Positions 1-4,967 of a DNA stretch of 5,119 nt are shown piece by piece (the stretch's first letter is position 1; each line of letters starts with the position of its first letter). The stretch covers positions 1 to 5,119 of the forward strand of contig CAJBIL010000115.1 of NCBI GenBank assembly GCA_903953145.1. Reading direction: 5' to 3'. The notes below the pieces were generated by a model, which saw only the letters and a program-made list of their open reading frames with translations, was not told the DNA's origin and made no database searches. Origin of the DNA: an uncultured beta proteobacterium (GTDB lineage Bacteria > Pseudomonadota > Gammaproteobacteria > Burkholderiales > Rhodocyclaceae). The position numbers and the translations under genes were made by a program.

Positions 1-426
1 TCGGTGTTTTTTGAAAACATGACGCGGCGCAGCGCCCAGGTGCGCACCGCCTACCTGCTCGAAGCGTCCGTCCCCATCGTCTGGGACGACTTCAACGGCC
101 TGATTATGGTGAGCAGCGGTTTTCGCGGCACCATCACCTTCTCGGCGCCGCGCGCGTTGCTTGATGAAGTCCTCAAGGCGATGGGCGAACCCTGCAAGAG
201 CACGGAAAATTATCTGGATGTAGTCGGCGAAATTGCCAACCAGCTCTCCGGTCGGGCACGCCGGCACTTCGGCGAGGCGCTCGATATTTCCCCGCCGCTA
301 TCTTGCGAGCGAGCCGGTTTTGACATCACCAGCGTTGCCACCGGGCCGGCCTACGCCATTCCCCTGACCTGGGACACCCACGAAGCGCACCTGGTCGTGC
401 ATCTTGATGTCAATAGCCGCCGCTAA
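1..426 (+). CDS. cheX: CheX-like chemotaxis phosphatase, 5' truncated by window edge
   Basis: CheC/CheX/FliY-family proteins dephosphorylate phospho-CheY in the cytoplasm and help reset chemotaxis signalling. About 140 residues are visible and end at a TAA at 424-426. The diagnostic stretch is GEIANQLSG, about residues 75-83 counting from the GTG at position 4; its E-x2-N pair (E76, N79) is the catalytic signature of the family. Before it lies a hydrophobic region with a G-x-I-T-F strand pattern (about 42-46), typical of the CheX fold. Only one ExxN helix is visible, which fits CheX better than CheC. The frame is open to the left edge and CheX proteins are usually around 150-160 residues, so the true start probably lies just outside the window and the GTG at 4 is unlikely to be it. 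The gene converges with the minus-strand operon. No chemotaxis neighbour is visible to confirm the role. Confidence 0.72.
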   Translation, partial: SVFFENMTRRSAQVRTAYLLEASVPIVWDDFNGLIMVSSGFRGTITFSAPRALLDEVLKAMGEPCKSTENYLDVVGEIANQLSGRARRHFGEALDISPPLSCERAGFDITSVATGPAYAIPLTWDTHEAHLVVHLDVNSRR

Positions 427-489
427 AACGCACGGTCAAAGCGAATTCAAGATCAGGAAAAATCTCAACGCCAAGATACGCCAACCCGC

Positions 490-557
490 GCCAATGCTTG
501 TTCTACAAACAACACTTCGCTGAACGCCTTGTAATACGCCACTCTTCAGGCATTGGC
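490..557. repeat. Long-spaced inverted repeat in the convergent intergenic gap
   Basis: GCCAATGC at 490-497 is perfectly inverted as GCATTGGC at 550-557, with 52 bases between the arms. It sits upstream of the 578-599 hairpin in otherwise featureless non-coding sequence (427-629). It could be part of a folded 3' end of the cheX-like transcript, but an 8-bp match at this distance may also be chance. Confidence 0.25.
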
Positions 558-577
558 ACTGCTAGATCGCCTATCCA

Positions 578-599
578 TGCGCCTTGCAGGCAAGGTGCA
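578..599. terminator. Hairpin between convergent genes, possible terminator
   Basis: A 9-bp stem (578-586 with 591-599, one G-T wobble) closes a 4-nt loop (587-590) in the 200-base gap between the cheX-like gene and the end of the FmdE-like gene. On the + strand it is followed only by GTTT, and on the - strand by no T run, so it is a weak candidate for an intrinsic terminator. Its place between two convergent genes is the main argument for that role. Confidence 0.3.
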
Positions 600-629
600 G
601 TTTAAGGAAGGCGCGAATTTCAATAATTC

Positions 630-1235
630 TCAGCGCGTCAGCAGCACCGTTTCGGGGTCGTCAAAATGATCGACCAGTATCTGCCGCACGCGATCCTGCC
701 AGAGCGTGGCAAAAACTTCGGCAACCACCGCGTCGCGCTCACCGGCCAGCAATCGCTGCAATAGCGGGCCCATGCGCGGGTCGGGCGGAATGTGGGCGAG
801 TTGCAGGCTAGCGCAGATACTGTCGCCCGTATCCTGCCGGGTAAAGCAGACTTCACCGGGCAGTTCGATATCGAAATGCAGTAAATCGCGGCGTGAGAAG
901 TTGCCGGCAATACCCTTGAAACCACCGATGCCGGCAGCGCCAGTCAGCAGGCCAACAACGCTGGCGGTTACACCGGCCACACCGCTGCTTTGTGCCTCAC
1001 TGAAGTCAACACGGATATCGCCGCGCTCGGGCATGTCGTCGCCGTAAAGTGCATTGAGCGCACGGCTTGTCATCAGGTAGGCGCCCGCGACCGTCGGGCA
1101 GGAGTGGCCGGCGAGCTTGACCACATCGGCATAGTGGTATTCGATCAGGCCCCCATCGGCAGCGCCGAGGAATTGCGCCAGCCGGTCACGCAGGATGATC
1201 GGCCGTATTTCGGCGAAGAATGAGGGGAAGGCCAT
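630..1235 (-). CDS. FmdE-like domain protein, function unknown
   Basis: This 201-residue protein resembles the FmdE domain, named after subunit E of formylmethanofuran dehydrogenase but also found as stand-alone proteins in bacteria that lack that enzyme. The supporting signs are the GHSCP motif (H44, C46), matching the N-terminal G-H-x-C-P signature, followed by a Gly/Ala-rich helix. A central LLTGAAGIGGFKG segment (about 96-108) and a short basic NFSRRDLL stretch occupy the place of the family's G-x-x-x-G and basic elements. The second conserved Cys of many FmdE proteins appears to be replaced (QSSGVAG, about 81-87). The role is unknown; metal or cofactor binding through H44/C46 is inference. 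Its ATG at 1233-1235 follows the gloA stop by 4 nt with no clear ribosome site, so translation is probably coupled to gloA. It is the last gene of the operon. Confidence 0.55.
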   Translation of the reverse strand: MAFPSFFAEIRPIILRDRLAQFLGAADGGLIEYHYADVVKLAGHSCPTVAGAYLMTSRALNALYGDDMPERGDIRVDFSEAQSSGVAGVTASVVGLLTGAAGIGGFKGIAGNFSRRDLLHFDIELPGEVCFTRQDTGDSICASLQLAHIPPDPRMGPLLQRLLAGERDAVVAEVFATLWQDRVRQILVDHFDDPETVLLTR

Positions 1236-1239
1236 CGGA

Positions 1240-1626
1240 TCAGGATTTTTTCTGGATCAGCTCGATCTTGTAGCCGTCCGGATCTTCGACAAAGGCGATC
1301 ACGGTCGTGCCGTGCTTCATCGGGCCGGCTTCACGTACGACCTTGCCCCCGCGCGCCTTGATCTGCTCGCAGGCGGCGTAGGCGTCATCGACTTCCAGCG
1401 CGATATGCCCGAAAGCGTTGCCCTGTTCATAGCCGGGCGTATCCCAGTTGTGCGTCAGCTCAAGCACCGCGCCGTCCTGCTCGCTGCAATAGCCAACAAA
1501 GGCCAACGTGAAACGGCCATCGGGGAAGTCCTGGCGGCGCAACTCGCGCATACCGAGCACTTCGGAATAAAAAGCCAGCGAGCGATCAAGATCGCCAACG
1601 CGAAACATGGTGTGCAAAATTCTCAT
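1240..1626 (-). CDS. gloA: Lactoylglutathione lyase (glyoxalase I)
   Basis: Glyoxalase I converts the hemithioacetal of methylglyoxal and glutathione into S-lactoylglutathione in the cytoplasm, the first step of methylglyoxal detoxification. The 128-residue protein has the length of the compact bacterial Ni/Co-activated class. All four metal ligands fall where they do in the E. coli enzyme: H5, E56, H74 and E122. The first vicinal-oxygen-chelate module opens with MRILHTMFRVGDLDRS, and the second carries GHIALEVDD and ends with EDPDGYKIELIQ. The ATG at 1624-1626 is preceded by an AAGGA ribosome site with 6 nt between. Upstream lies the stranded 3' tail of a protease gene, whose stop ends 20 nt before this start. 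That suggests gloA originally followed the YgjP-type gene directly in the glyS-gmhB operon. The gene looks intact. Confidence 0.95.
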   Translation of the reverse strand: MRILHTMFRVGDLDRSLAFYSEVLGMRELRRQDFPDGRFTLAFVGYCSEQDGAVLELTHNWDTPGYEQGNAFGHIALEVDDAYAACEQIKARGGKVVREAGPMKHGTTVIAFVEDPDGYKIELIQKKS

Positions 1627-1632
1627 GAGACA

Positions 1633-1637
1633 TCCTT
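1633..1637 (-). promoter_or_regulatory. Ribosome binding site of gloA
   Basis: The minus strand reads AAGGA followed by 6 nt and the ATG at 1624-1626. It is one of the clearest ribosome sites in the window and shows that gloA can be translated independently of whatever lies upstream. Confidence 0.75.
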
Positions 1638-1646
1638 ATAAATGCG

Positions 1647-1757
1647 TTACCAGTGGGGGCAAAGGGAGGCGAGTGCTTTGAGCTCATCACGCACGACCCG
1701 GTAGTCGGGATATAGCTGACCAACAACGGAGCAGAATCGGGGGCTGTGGTTCATTTC
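1647..1757 (-). pseudogene. Stranded 3' end of a YgjP-type M48 metalloprotease gene
   Basis: Read on the minus strand from 1757, this fragment encodes EMNHSPRF followed by 28 residues ending CPHW and a TAA at 1647-1649. It aligns without gaps to the C-terminus of the intact protease at 2900-3700: the EMNHSPRF motif is identical, then 9 of the next 28 residues match, and both copies stop within one codon of each other. The HExxH half of the active site and everything before it is missing; just upstream (1758-1776) the sequence runs into the end of the toxin gene. Its GC content (47 of 80 bases at 1651-1730) is higher than that of the tail on the intact gene (40 of 85 at 2903-2987). That, with its place 20 nt before gloA, suggests this is the original host tail and the other one is the newcomer. 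The reading frame stays open back to 1835 but overlaps the toxin gene, so expression is unlikely. Confidence 0.75.
1732..1757. repeat. Left copy of the 26-bp direct repeat bounding the insert
   Basis: This copy matches 2988-3013 at 25 of 26 positions, including the perfect 20-mer CGGGGGCTGTGGTTCATTTC (1738-1757). On the minus strand it encodes EMNHSPRF. Similarity stops abruptly at 1758. The codons for E, N, H, S and P are all the same in both copies, which is more than protein conservation alone requires. Confidence 0.8.
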
Positions 1758-1776
1758 TTTGGCAGGAAAATTGAAA

Positions 1777-2301
1777 TCAGGGCGGAAATCGTAATGCTGA
1801 AAAAGCTCGGCCAGCTTGGACCGCCCGCCGTTCAATCTCCGCCGCCGATTGAATCAAGCCCTTTTGCTCCAGAAAGATCAGGAAGGCACGCGTGCTGACC
1901 TTCTGGCACGTGTCGGGCACCATAAAACTGGCACGCGCAATCTTGTGATCTTCAAACAGGAAGACGCCGTTCTTCGGTGGCGTCAGGAGTGCAAAATCGC
2001 TCATAGTTTCCTGAATTGCCAATTCGCCACGGTTGTTTTTTCTCGCCGCAGCGCCTTCCAGCGATGCTTGCTTAAAATGTGCAAAGGTCTTGGTCGGCAG
2101 GATCGTGGTTTGTGTTGCTGCTACCCATTTGGCGAGCTTGCCGCTTGTGGGCGTCTGGTTGCGTGTCACTTCGTGCAGCACCATGTCGACCAGCATGACG
2201 GTCCAGCCCGGCTTGAACAAAACGTCGAGCGCATCCGCGTAGGCCAGCGTAATGAGCGGGCCGGCATCGGGTAGCAGTGCGATTTCCTTTGGTGACGGCA
2301 T
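1777..2301 (-). CDS. Putative PIN-like nuclease toxin of a type II toxin-antitoxin pair
   Basis: PIN-domain toxins are Mg-dependent ribonucleases that cut RNA and stop growth when their antitoxin is lost. Counting from the ATG at 2299-2301 (174 residues), the expected acidic residues appear in order. D12 lies in LLPDAGPLITL, which resembles the D-x-x-P-L-I-x-L start of DUF3368-type PIN proteins. E44 is in VLHEVTR, E93 in RGELAIQE and D118 in FLFEDHKIA. The tail from about 140 is helical and charged and may contact the antitoxin. A GTG at 2308-2310, directly after the antitoxin stop and in the same frame, is an alternative start giving 177 residues; neither start has a strong ribosome site, so coupling to the antitoxin gene is likely. 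The toxin assignment rests on the acidic residues plus the antitoxin-like neighbour. The exact subfamily is not recognised. Confidence 0.68.
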   Translation of the reverse strand: MPSPKEIALLPDAGPLITLAYADALDVLFKPGWTVMLVDMVLHEVTRNQTPTSGKLAKWVAATQTTILPTKTFAHFKQASLEGAAARKNNRGELAIQETMSDFALLTPPKNGVFLFEDHKIARASFMVPDTCQKVSTRAFLIFLEQKGLIQSAAEIERRAVQAGRAFSALRFPP

Positions 2302-2310
2302 GCCTAACAC

Positions 2311-2661
2311 TCAAGCAGTCGGCAAAGACATCAACTTATCGACCATGTGCTTGGTCGCGGAATCGGCGAGTCTTGGCATCGGTAAATGTGCCTGCGCCAT
2401 CAATAGGAACAAATCCTCTTCGCTGTCGATGCCTAACGCACTCATCACCGTTTCGTCGGCGAGCCGCCCTAACGAAAAGTCGAGCAGTACCTTGAAGTTT
2501 TGATTACCCGCCGATTCCGATGCCTCGAAGGTCTCGACGAGGTAACGTAGCTCTGCATTGAACAGGGCATTGACCGATGTGTCGGTCTTGGCGGCAATGA
2601 CCTTGGCGCGTTTGAGCAGTTCTCGGTCAACAGACCCGGTGAAATTTACGGTGCTTGCCAT
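2311..2661 (-). CDS. Putative ribbon-helix-helix antitoxin
   Basis: This 116-residue protein is probably the DNA-binding antitoxin partner of the downstream PIN-like protein. The N-terminus fits a ribbon-helix-helix fold: a short strand (about 3-9, TVNFTGS), helix A (11-25, VDRELLKRAKVIAAK), a TDTS turn and helix B (28-42). Residues 50-116 are mostly helical, with a GRLADETVMSALGIDSEEDL stretch that faintly recalls UPF0175-type antitoxins. This part would be the toxin-binding region (inference). The ATG at 2659-2661 is chosen because AAGGAG lies 6 nt before it. A GTG at 2686-2688 would add nine residues but lies almost at the predicted transcription start. The stop TGA (2311-2313) abuts the toxin reading frame. 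A promoter and a flanking inverted repeat directly upstream fit autoregulation. Confidence 0.68.
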   Translation of the reverse strand: MASTVNFTGSVDRELLKRAKVIAAKTDTSVNALFNAELRYLVETFEASESAGNQNFKVLLDFSLGRLADETVMSALGIDSEEDLFLLMAQAHLPMPRLADSATKHMVDKLMSLPTA

Positions 2662-2667
2662 CTTATG

Positions 2668-2673
2668 CTCCTT
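2668..2673 (-). promoter_or_regulatory. Ribosome binding site that sets the antitoxin start
   Basis: The minus strand reads AAGGAG, then 6 nt, then the ATG at 2659-2661. This near-perfect site favours the ATG over the upstream GTG at 2688, which would place the ribosome site inside the coding region. Confidence 0.8.
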
Positions 2674-2684
2674 CTTGCGATTTG

Positions 2685-2715
2685 ACACATAAATAAGTGT
2701 AGCACGTTAATGTGT
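2685..2715. promoter_or_regulatory. Candidate antitoxin operator flanking the promoter
   Basis: ACACAT at 2685-2690 is inverted as ATGTGT at 2710-2715, with the extended -10 element in between. The arms also extend as GACACA (2684-2689) against TGTGTC (2713-2718) in a shifted register. Ribbon-helix-helix antitoxins usually bind short inverted or tandem sites over their own promoter, so this is the natural operator candidate. Confidence 0.4.
2696..2704 (-). promoter_or_regulatory. Extended -10 promoter of the toxin-antitoxin module
   Basis: On the minus strand TGCTACACT gives a TGn extension plus a -10 hexamer TACACT (4 of 6 to TATAAT). No good -35 hexamer is seen at 16-18 nt, as is common for extended -10 promoters. 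Transcription would start near 2689, leaving a leader of about 28 nt before the antitoxin ATG. This is a prediction only. Confidence 0.5.
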
Positions 2716-2718
2716 GTC

Positions 2719-2788
2719 CTGGCGTCGGCATCTATCTCGCGTCGATATCCGGTGACATCAGCACAGGCGCGAGGCATCAATGCGCCAG
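2719..2788. repeat. Imperfect two-step inverted repeat upstream of the antitoxin gene
   Basis: Two nested 6-bp stems are visible: CTGGCG (2719-2724) with CGCCAG (2783-2788), and CTCGCG (2736-2741) with CGCGAG (2768-2773). They are separated by unpaired stretches of 11 and 9 nt and enclose a 26-nt loop. A direct repeat, GGCATC-N-AT, also occurs at 2727-2735 and 2773-2781. The shape loosely recalls folded recombination sites such as integron attC, but the attC core bases are absent. The region 2720-2899 contains no convincing gene. Confidence 0.4.
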
Positions 2789-2899
2789 CCTTCGAGGAAA
2801 ATCGACGGCCAGCAAATTCGCCGGGCCATGTTGAAAGCGCTTGTAACTGAGTTTTCCAGGTTCAAACTTAGGTGCTGTATGCCAACGCTTACATCATGG

Positions 2900-3700
2900 T
2901 TACATGAAGTTTGGCAGCGATTTTCCAAGAACCCGCAATTCCTCTCGTAACACTTGCCAATTGGGACAAATGCTTTCTACAACCGCCCAGAAACGGGGGC
3001 TGTGGTTCATTTCACGCAGATGGGCCAGTTCATGCGCCACCACATAGTCGATCACATGCAAAGGGAAATGAATCAGCCGCCAGTTCAGGCGAATGCCCGT
3101 TTTCAGGCTGCAACTTCCCCAGCGGGTTCGGGCGGCCGAAAGCGTCAGGCGCGGCAAAGTCACACCAAGCTGCGCGGCGTAATGCGCCAGCCGCAGCACG
3201 AACAACGCCCGCGCCCGCTCGCGCAGCGCCTTTTCGAGCAGCCGGCCGGCATCTTCCGGTGCGCGCAGGGACAAGGTCAGCACCAGCGCTTCGGGCGCCT
3301 GCCAGCAAATACGACTGGCGCCTGAAGCAAGGCGAACCGTCAACGTGGCACCGAGCATGGGCAATTGGACGCCATCGACAATCGGCAGCAATTCGGGACG
3401 GCGGCGGGTGCGCCATTCGTCGAGTTTTTGCACGACCCAATCACCGTGACGCAGAATCAGCGCCTCAACTTCGCGCAGGGAGGAGCGGTTCGGCACGCCA
3501 ACGCGCAGGCCACGATGGTCAATCGACAAGCCGATGGTACGGCGTCGGGCACGGCGCAAAACGTAAGGAACAATCCGGTCGCCAAGGGCGATGGTGCGCG
3601 GGGTTTCACCTGCGGCCAGCGGCAAAAAATCCGCGCCTGGCATGGTGCTGGCGCCAAGGACAAGTTGTTTGGGGTGCAAAAACTCAGGCAGCCACGACAT
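2900..3700 (-). CDS. YgjP-type M48 zinc metallopeptidase with a replaced C-terminal tail
   Basis: This is a YgjP/DUF45 (WLM-related) putative metalloprotease of 266 residues from the ATG at 3698-3700. That start overlaps the acyltransferase gene by 17 nt; longer starts up to 3805 lie deep inside that gene, and an ATG at 3643 is a shorter alternative. The zinc site is complete: HELAH gives H223, E224 and H227, and H233 of EMNHSPRF is the third ligand. The upstream RTRWGSCSLKTGIRLNWRLI stretch is the other family hallmark, and the N-terminal half (YVLRRARRRTIGLSID) is the usual beta-rich domain. Substrate and role are unknown. The last 29 residues, after the EMNHSPRF codons, are encoded by AT-richer DNA than the gene body, and a second version of this tail lies at 1647-1757. 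The gene therefore appears to be a working chimera of host body and imported tail. Confidence 0.88.
   Translation of the reverse strand: MSWLPEFLHPKQLVLGASTMPGADFLPLAAGETPRTIALGDRIVPYVLRRARRRTIGLSIDHRGLRVGVPNRSSLREVEALILRHGDWVVQKLDEWRTRRRPELLPIVDGVQLPMLGATLTVRLASGASRICWQAPEALVLTLSLRAPEDAGRLLEKALRERARALFVLRLAHYAAQLGVTLPRLTLSAARTRWGSCSLKTGIRLNWRLIHFPLHVIDYVVAHELAHLREMNHSPRFWAVVESICPNWQVLREELRVLGKSLPNFM
2988..3013. repeat. Right copy of the 26-bp direct repeat, inside the protease gene
   Basis: This is the second copy of the repeat, 1256 bp from the first and in the same orientation, within the intact YgjP-type gene. It covers codons for EMNHSPRF, including the third zinc ligand. To its left (towards 2900) the gene's tail is AT-richer than the body. 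To its right the gene body is GC-rich (42 of 60 bases at 3181-3240). Confidence 0.8.
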
Positions 3701-4427
3701 CGGCAGCGGGCGGGTAACGATGAGGAGAAAGCCGGCGCATTTCGGCCTCGATCCACAACTCGACCAATGCGTTGATCTCAGCCTCACTTTTGCCAGCCGG
3801 ATCAATGGCCGGGCCGATGCTGACGGTGATCAGCCCCGGCGACTTCAGAAAAGCGTTTTTGCCCCAGACCTCGCCGGCATTATGCGCGACAGGCACGACT
3901 TTGGCGCCGGTCTGCACCGCCAGATGTGCGCCACCTGGCTTGTAGCGCCGCTTGAGGCCGGGGGCGACGCGCGTACCTTCCGGGAAAATCACCACCCAGA
4001 ATCCGGCATTCATGCGATCACGCCCCTGATCAACCACCTGCTTCAAGGCATCCTTGCCCGCCTGACGATCAATCGAAATCATTTTCATCGCCGCCAGGCC
4101 CCAGCCAAAGAACGGCAGCGCCAGCAACGATTTTTTCCATACGAAAACGAGCGGCGGGAAAATTTCCTGCAAACCAACGGTTTCCCACGCCGATTGATGC
4201 TTGGAGAGAATCACCGAAGGCTCGGCCGGGATGTTTTCACGGCCGATGACCTGGTAGCGGATGCCCAGCACGTATTCGCTGAGCACCATGAAGCCGACGC
4301 GCCAGGCCGCAATGATTGCGTAGCGTGTGGGCATCGGGAAAATAATCGCCAATGAAACGAGAATGCCGAACGGAATGGTCAGCAAGCTGACCAGTAGCAG
4401 GTAGAAAACAGAGCGGATCAGCGTCAT
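3684..4427 (-). CDS. plsC: PlsC-type 1-acyl-sn-glycerol-3-phosphate acyltransferase
   Basis: This enzyme would transfer an acyl chain to a lysophospholipid such as lysophosphatidic acid at the inner membrane, making phospholipid precursors. The 247-residue protein starts with a strongly hydrophobic N-terminal membrane segment (about 6-31). The acyltransferase blocks follow: block I as H77-QSAW-E82, an H-x4-E variant of the usual H-x4-D; block II as GWGLAAMKMISIDR (108-121); block III as FPEGTR (148-153); and block IV around VVPVAHNAG. Its ATG overlaps the gmhB stop as ATGA (4424-4427), showing translational coupling, and its 3' end overlaps the protease start. The symbol is given at family level: the substrate position could be PlsC-like or that of a side-branch lysophospholipid or ornithine-lipid acyltransferase. 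Confidence 0.88.
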   Translation of the reverse strand: MTLIRSVFYLLLVSLLTIPFGILVSLAIIFPMPTRYAIIAAWRVGFMVLSEYVLGIRYQVIGRENIPAEPSVILSKHQSAWETVGLQEIFPPLVFVWKKSLLALPFFGWGLAAMKMISIDRQAGKDALKQVVDQGRDRMNAGFWVVIFPEGTRVAPGLKRRYKPGGAHLAVQTGAKVVPVAHNAGEVWGKNAFLKSPGLITVSIGPAIDPAGKSEAEINALVELWIEAEMRRLSPHRYPPAADVVAA

Positions 4428-4963
4428 GAGGCAATAAGCAGATGATTAACCGCAGCGGATAAATCCGGGAAAACCAGCGTACCTTCGGGCAAATTACCGT
4501 CAGCCTGCGTCTTTTCGCCCTTACCGGTCAGCACCAGCAACGGCTTCCCGCCCACCGCTACCGCAGCCTGCAAATCACGCAATGAATCGCCAATCGATGG
4601 CGTACCGGCCAGATCGACGTTGAAACAGGCGCCGATCCGTTGAAATAAGCCGGGCTTTGGCTTACGGCAATTGCATTTTGAATCTGCTGCGTGCGGGCAA
4701 TAAAAGACGGCATCGATACGCCCGCCCGCCGCTTGCACGGCGCGATGCATCTTGCCATGAATGGCGTTCAGCGTATCCATGTCGAACAAACCACGCCCGA
4801 CCCCGGACTGATTGGTCGCCACCACAACGCGATAACCGGCCTGGTTAAGCCGCGCAATCGCCTCCAGACTGCCCGGGATGGGTTTCCACTCAGCCGGCGA
4901 CTTGATGAACTGTGCTGAGTCAAAGTTGATAACCCCATCACGATCAAGGATGACGAGTTTCAT
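4424..4963 (-). CDS. gmhB: D-glycero-beta-D-manno-heptose-1,7-bisphosphate 7-phosphatase
   Basis: GmhB removes the 7-phosphate from heptose bisphosphate during ADP-heptose synthesis for the lipopolysaccharide inner core. The 179-residue cytoplasmic protein shows the full HAD phosphatase set: D7 and D9 in LDRDGVIN, T50 in ATNQSG, K103 in RKPKPG, and D126 with D130 in SIGDSLRD. The structural zinc loop that marks GmhB is intact, with C89, H91, C97 and C99 (YCPH...KCNC). Length is normal for the family. The ATG at 4961-4963 lies 4 nt after the glyS stop and the gene overlaps the next start as ATGA, so it is embedded in the glyS operon. A gmhB next to glyS and a plsC-type gene is a familiar arrangement in betaproteobacteria (from memory). 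Confidence 0.95.
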   Translation of the reverse strand: MKLVILDRDGVINFDSAQFIKSPAEWKPIPGSLEAIARLNQAGYRVVVATNQSGVGRGLFDMDTLNAIHGKMHRAVQAAGGRIDAVFYCPHAADSKCNCRKPKPGLFQRIGACFNVDLAGTPSIGDSLRDLQAAVAVGGKPLLVLTGKGEKTQADGNLPEGTLVFPDLSAAVNHLLIAS

Positions 4964-4967
4964 CGGT

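Larger units (their letters stand above)
1758..3013. mobile_element. Putative inserted segment carrying a toxin-antitoxin module
   Basis: The segment is delimited by the direct repeats at 1732-1757 and 2988-3013. It contains, in minus-strand order, a replacement 3' end for the protease gene (2987-2900), about 200 non-coding bases with an imperfect inverted repeat and a promoter (2899-2662), the antitoxin gene and the toxin gene. Composition is lower in GC in places (27 of 60 bases at 1981-2040, against 42 of 60 at 3181-3240 in the flank). No transposase, integrase or terminal inverted repeat is visible. The segment could be a small element moved in trans, the remnant of a larger island, or the product of homologous recombination with another strain's locus. 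Treating it as an insertion is inference. Confidence 0.55.

Noticed and set aside
1195..1641. A 148-codon open frame on the + strand opposite gloA
   Set aside because: The minus-strand frame is a complete glyoxalase I with all metal ligands; the + frame shows no family features and is a shadow.
1635..1656. A promoter-like TTGCCC and TATAAG pair just before gloA
   Set aside because: The -10 element overlaps the ribosome site, so transcription would start almost at the ATG; a leaderless gloA message with a clear ribosome site upstream is unlikely.
1816..2274. A + strand open frame opposite the toxin gene
   Set aside because: It has no ribosome site and no domain pattern; the minus strand has PIN-type acidic residues and an antitoxin-like partner.
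2302..2475. Several CCTAAC motifs resembling integron core sites
   Set aside because: They lie inside the antitoxin and toxin coding regions, lack paired GTTRRRY partners at suitable distance and show no attC fold.
2758..2829. A 23-codon minus-strand frame (ATG at 2829) in the non-coding part of the insert
   Set aside because: It is too short, lacks a ribosome site and cannot be told from chance.
2855..2870. A GGTTCAAA string resembling a tRNA T-arm
   Set aside because: There is no matching acceptor stem, D-arm or anticodon arm around it.
2911..3717. A 268-codon + strand open frame opposite the protease gene
   Set aside because: It is an antisense shadow in GC-rich DNA, low in complexity and rich in Ala, Arg and Gly, with no recognisable domain.
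3701..3805. The 35-codon upstream extension of the protease gene
   Set aside because: It would lie inside the acyltransferase gene and does not look like the protease family; the ATG at 3700 gives a normal length.
3591..4355. A 254-codon + strand open frame opposite the acyltransferase
   Set aside because: It is a shadow of the minus-strand gene, which carries all acyltransferase blocks.
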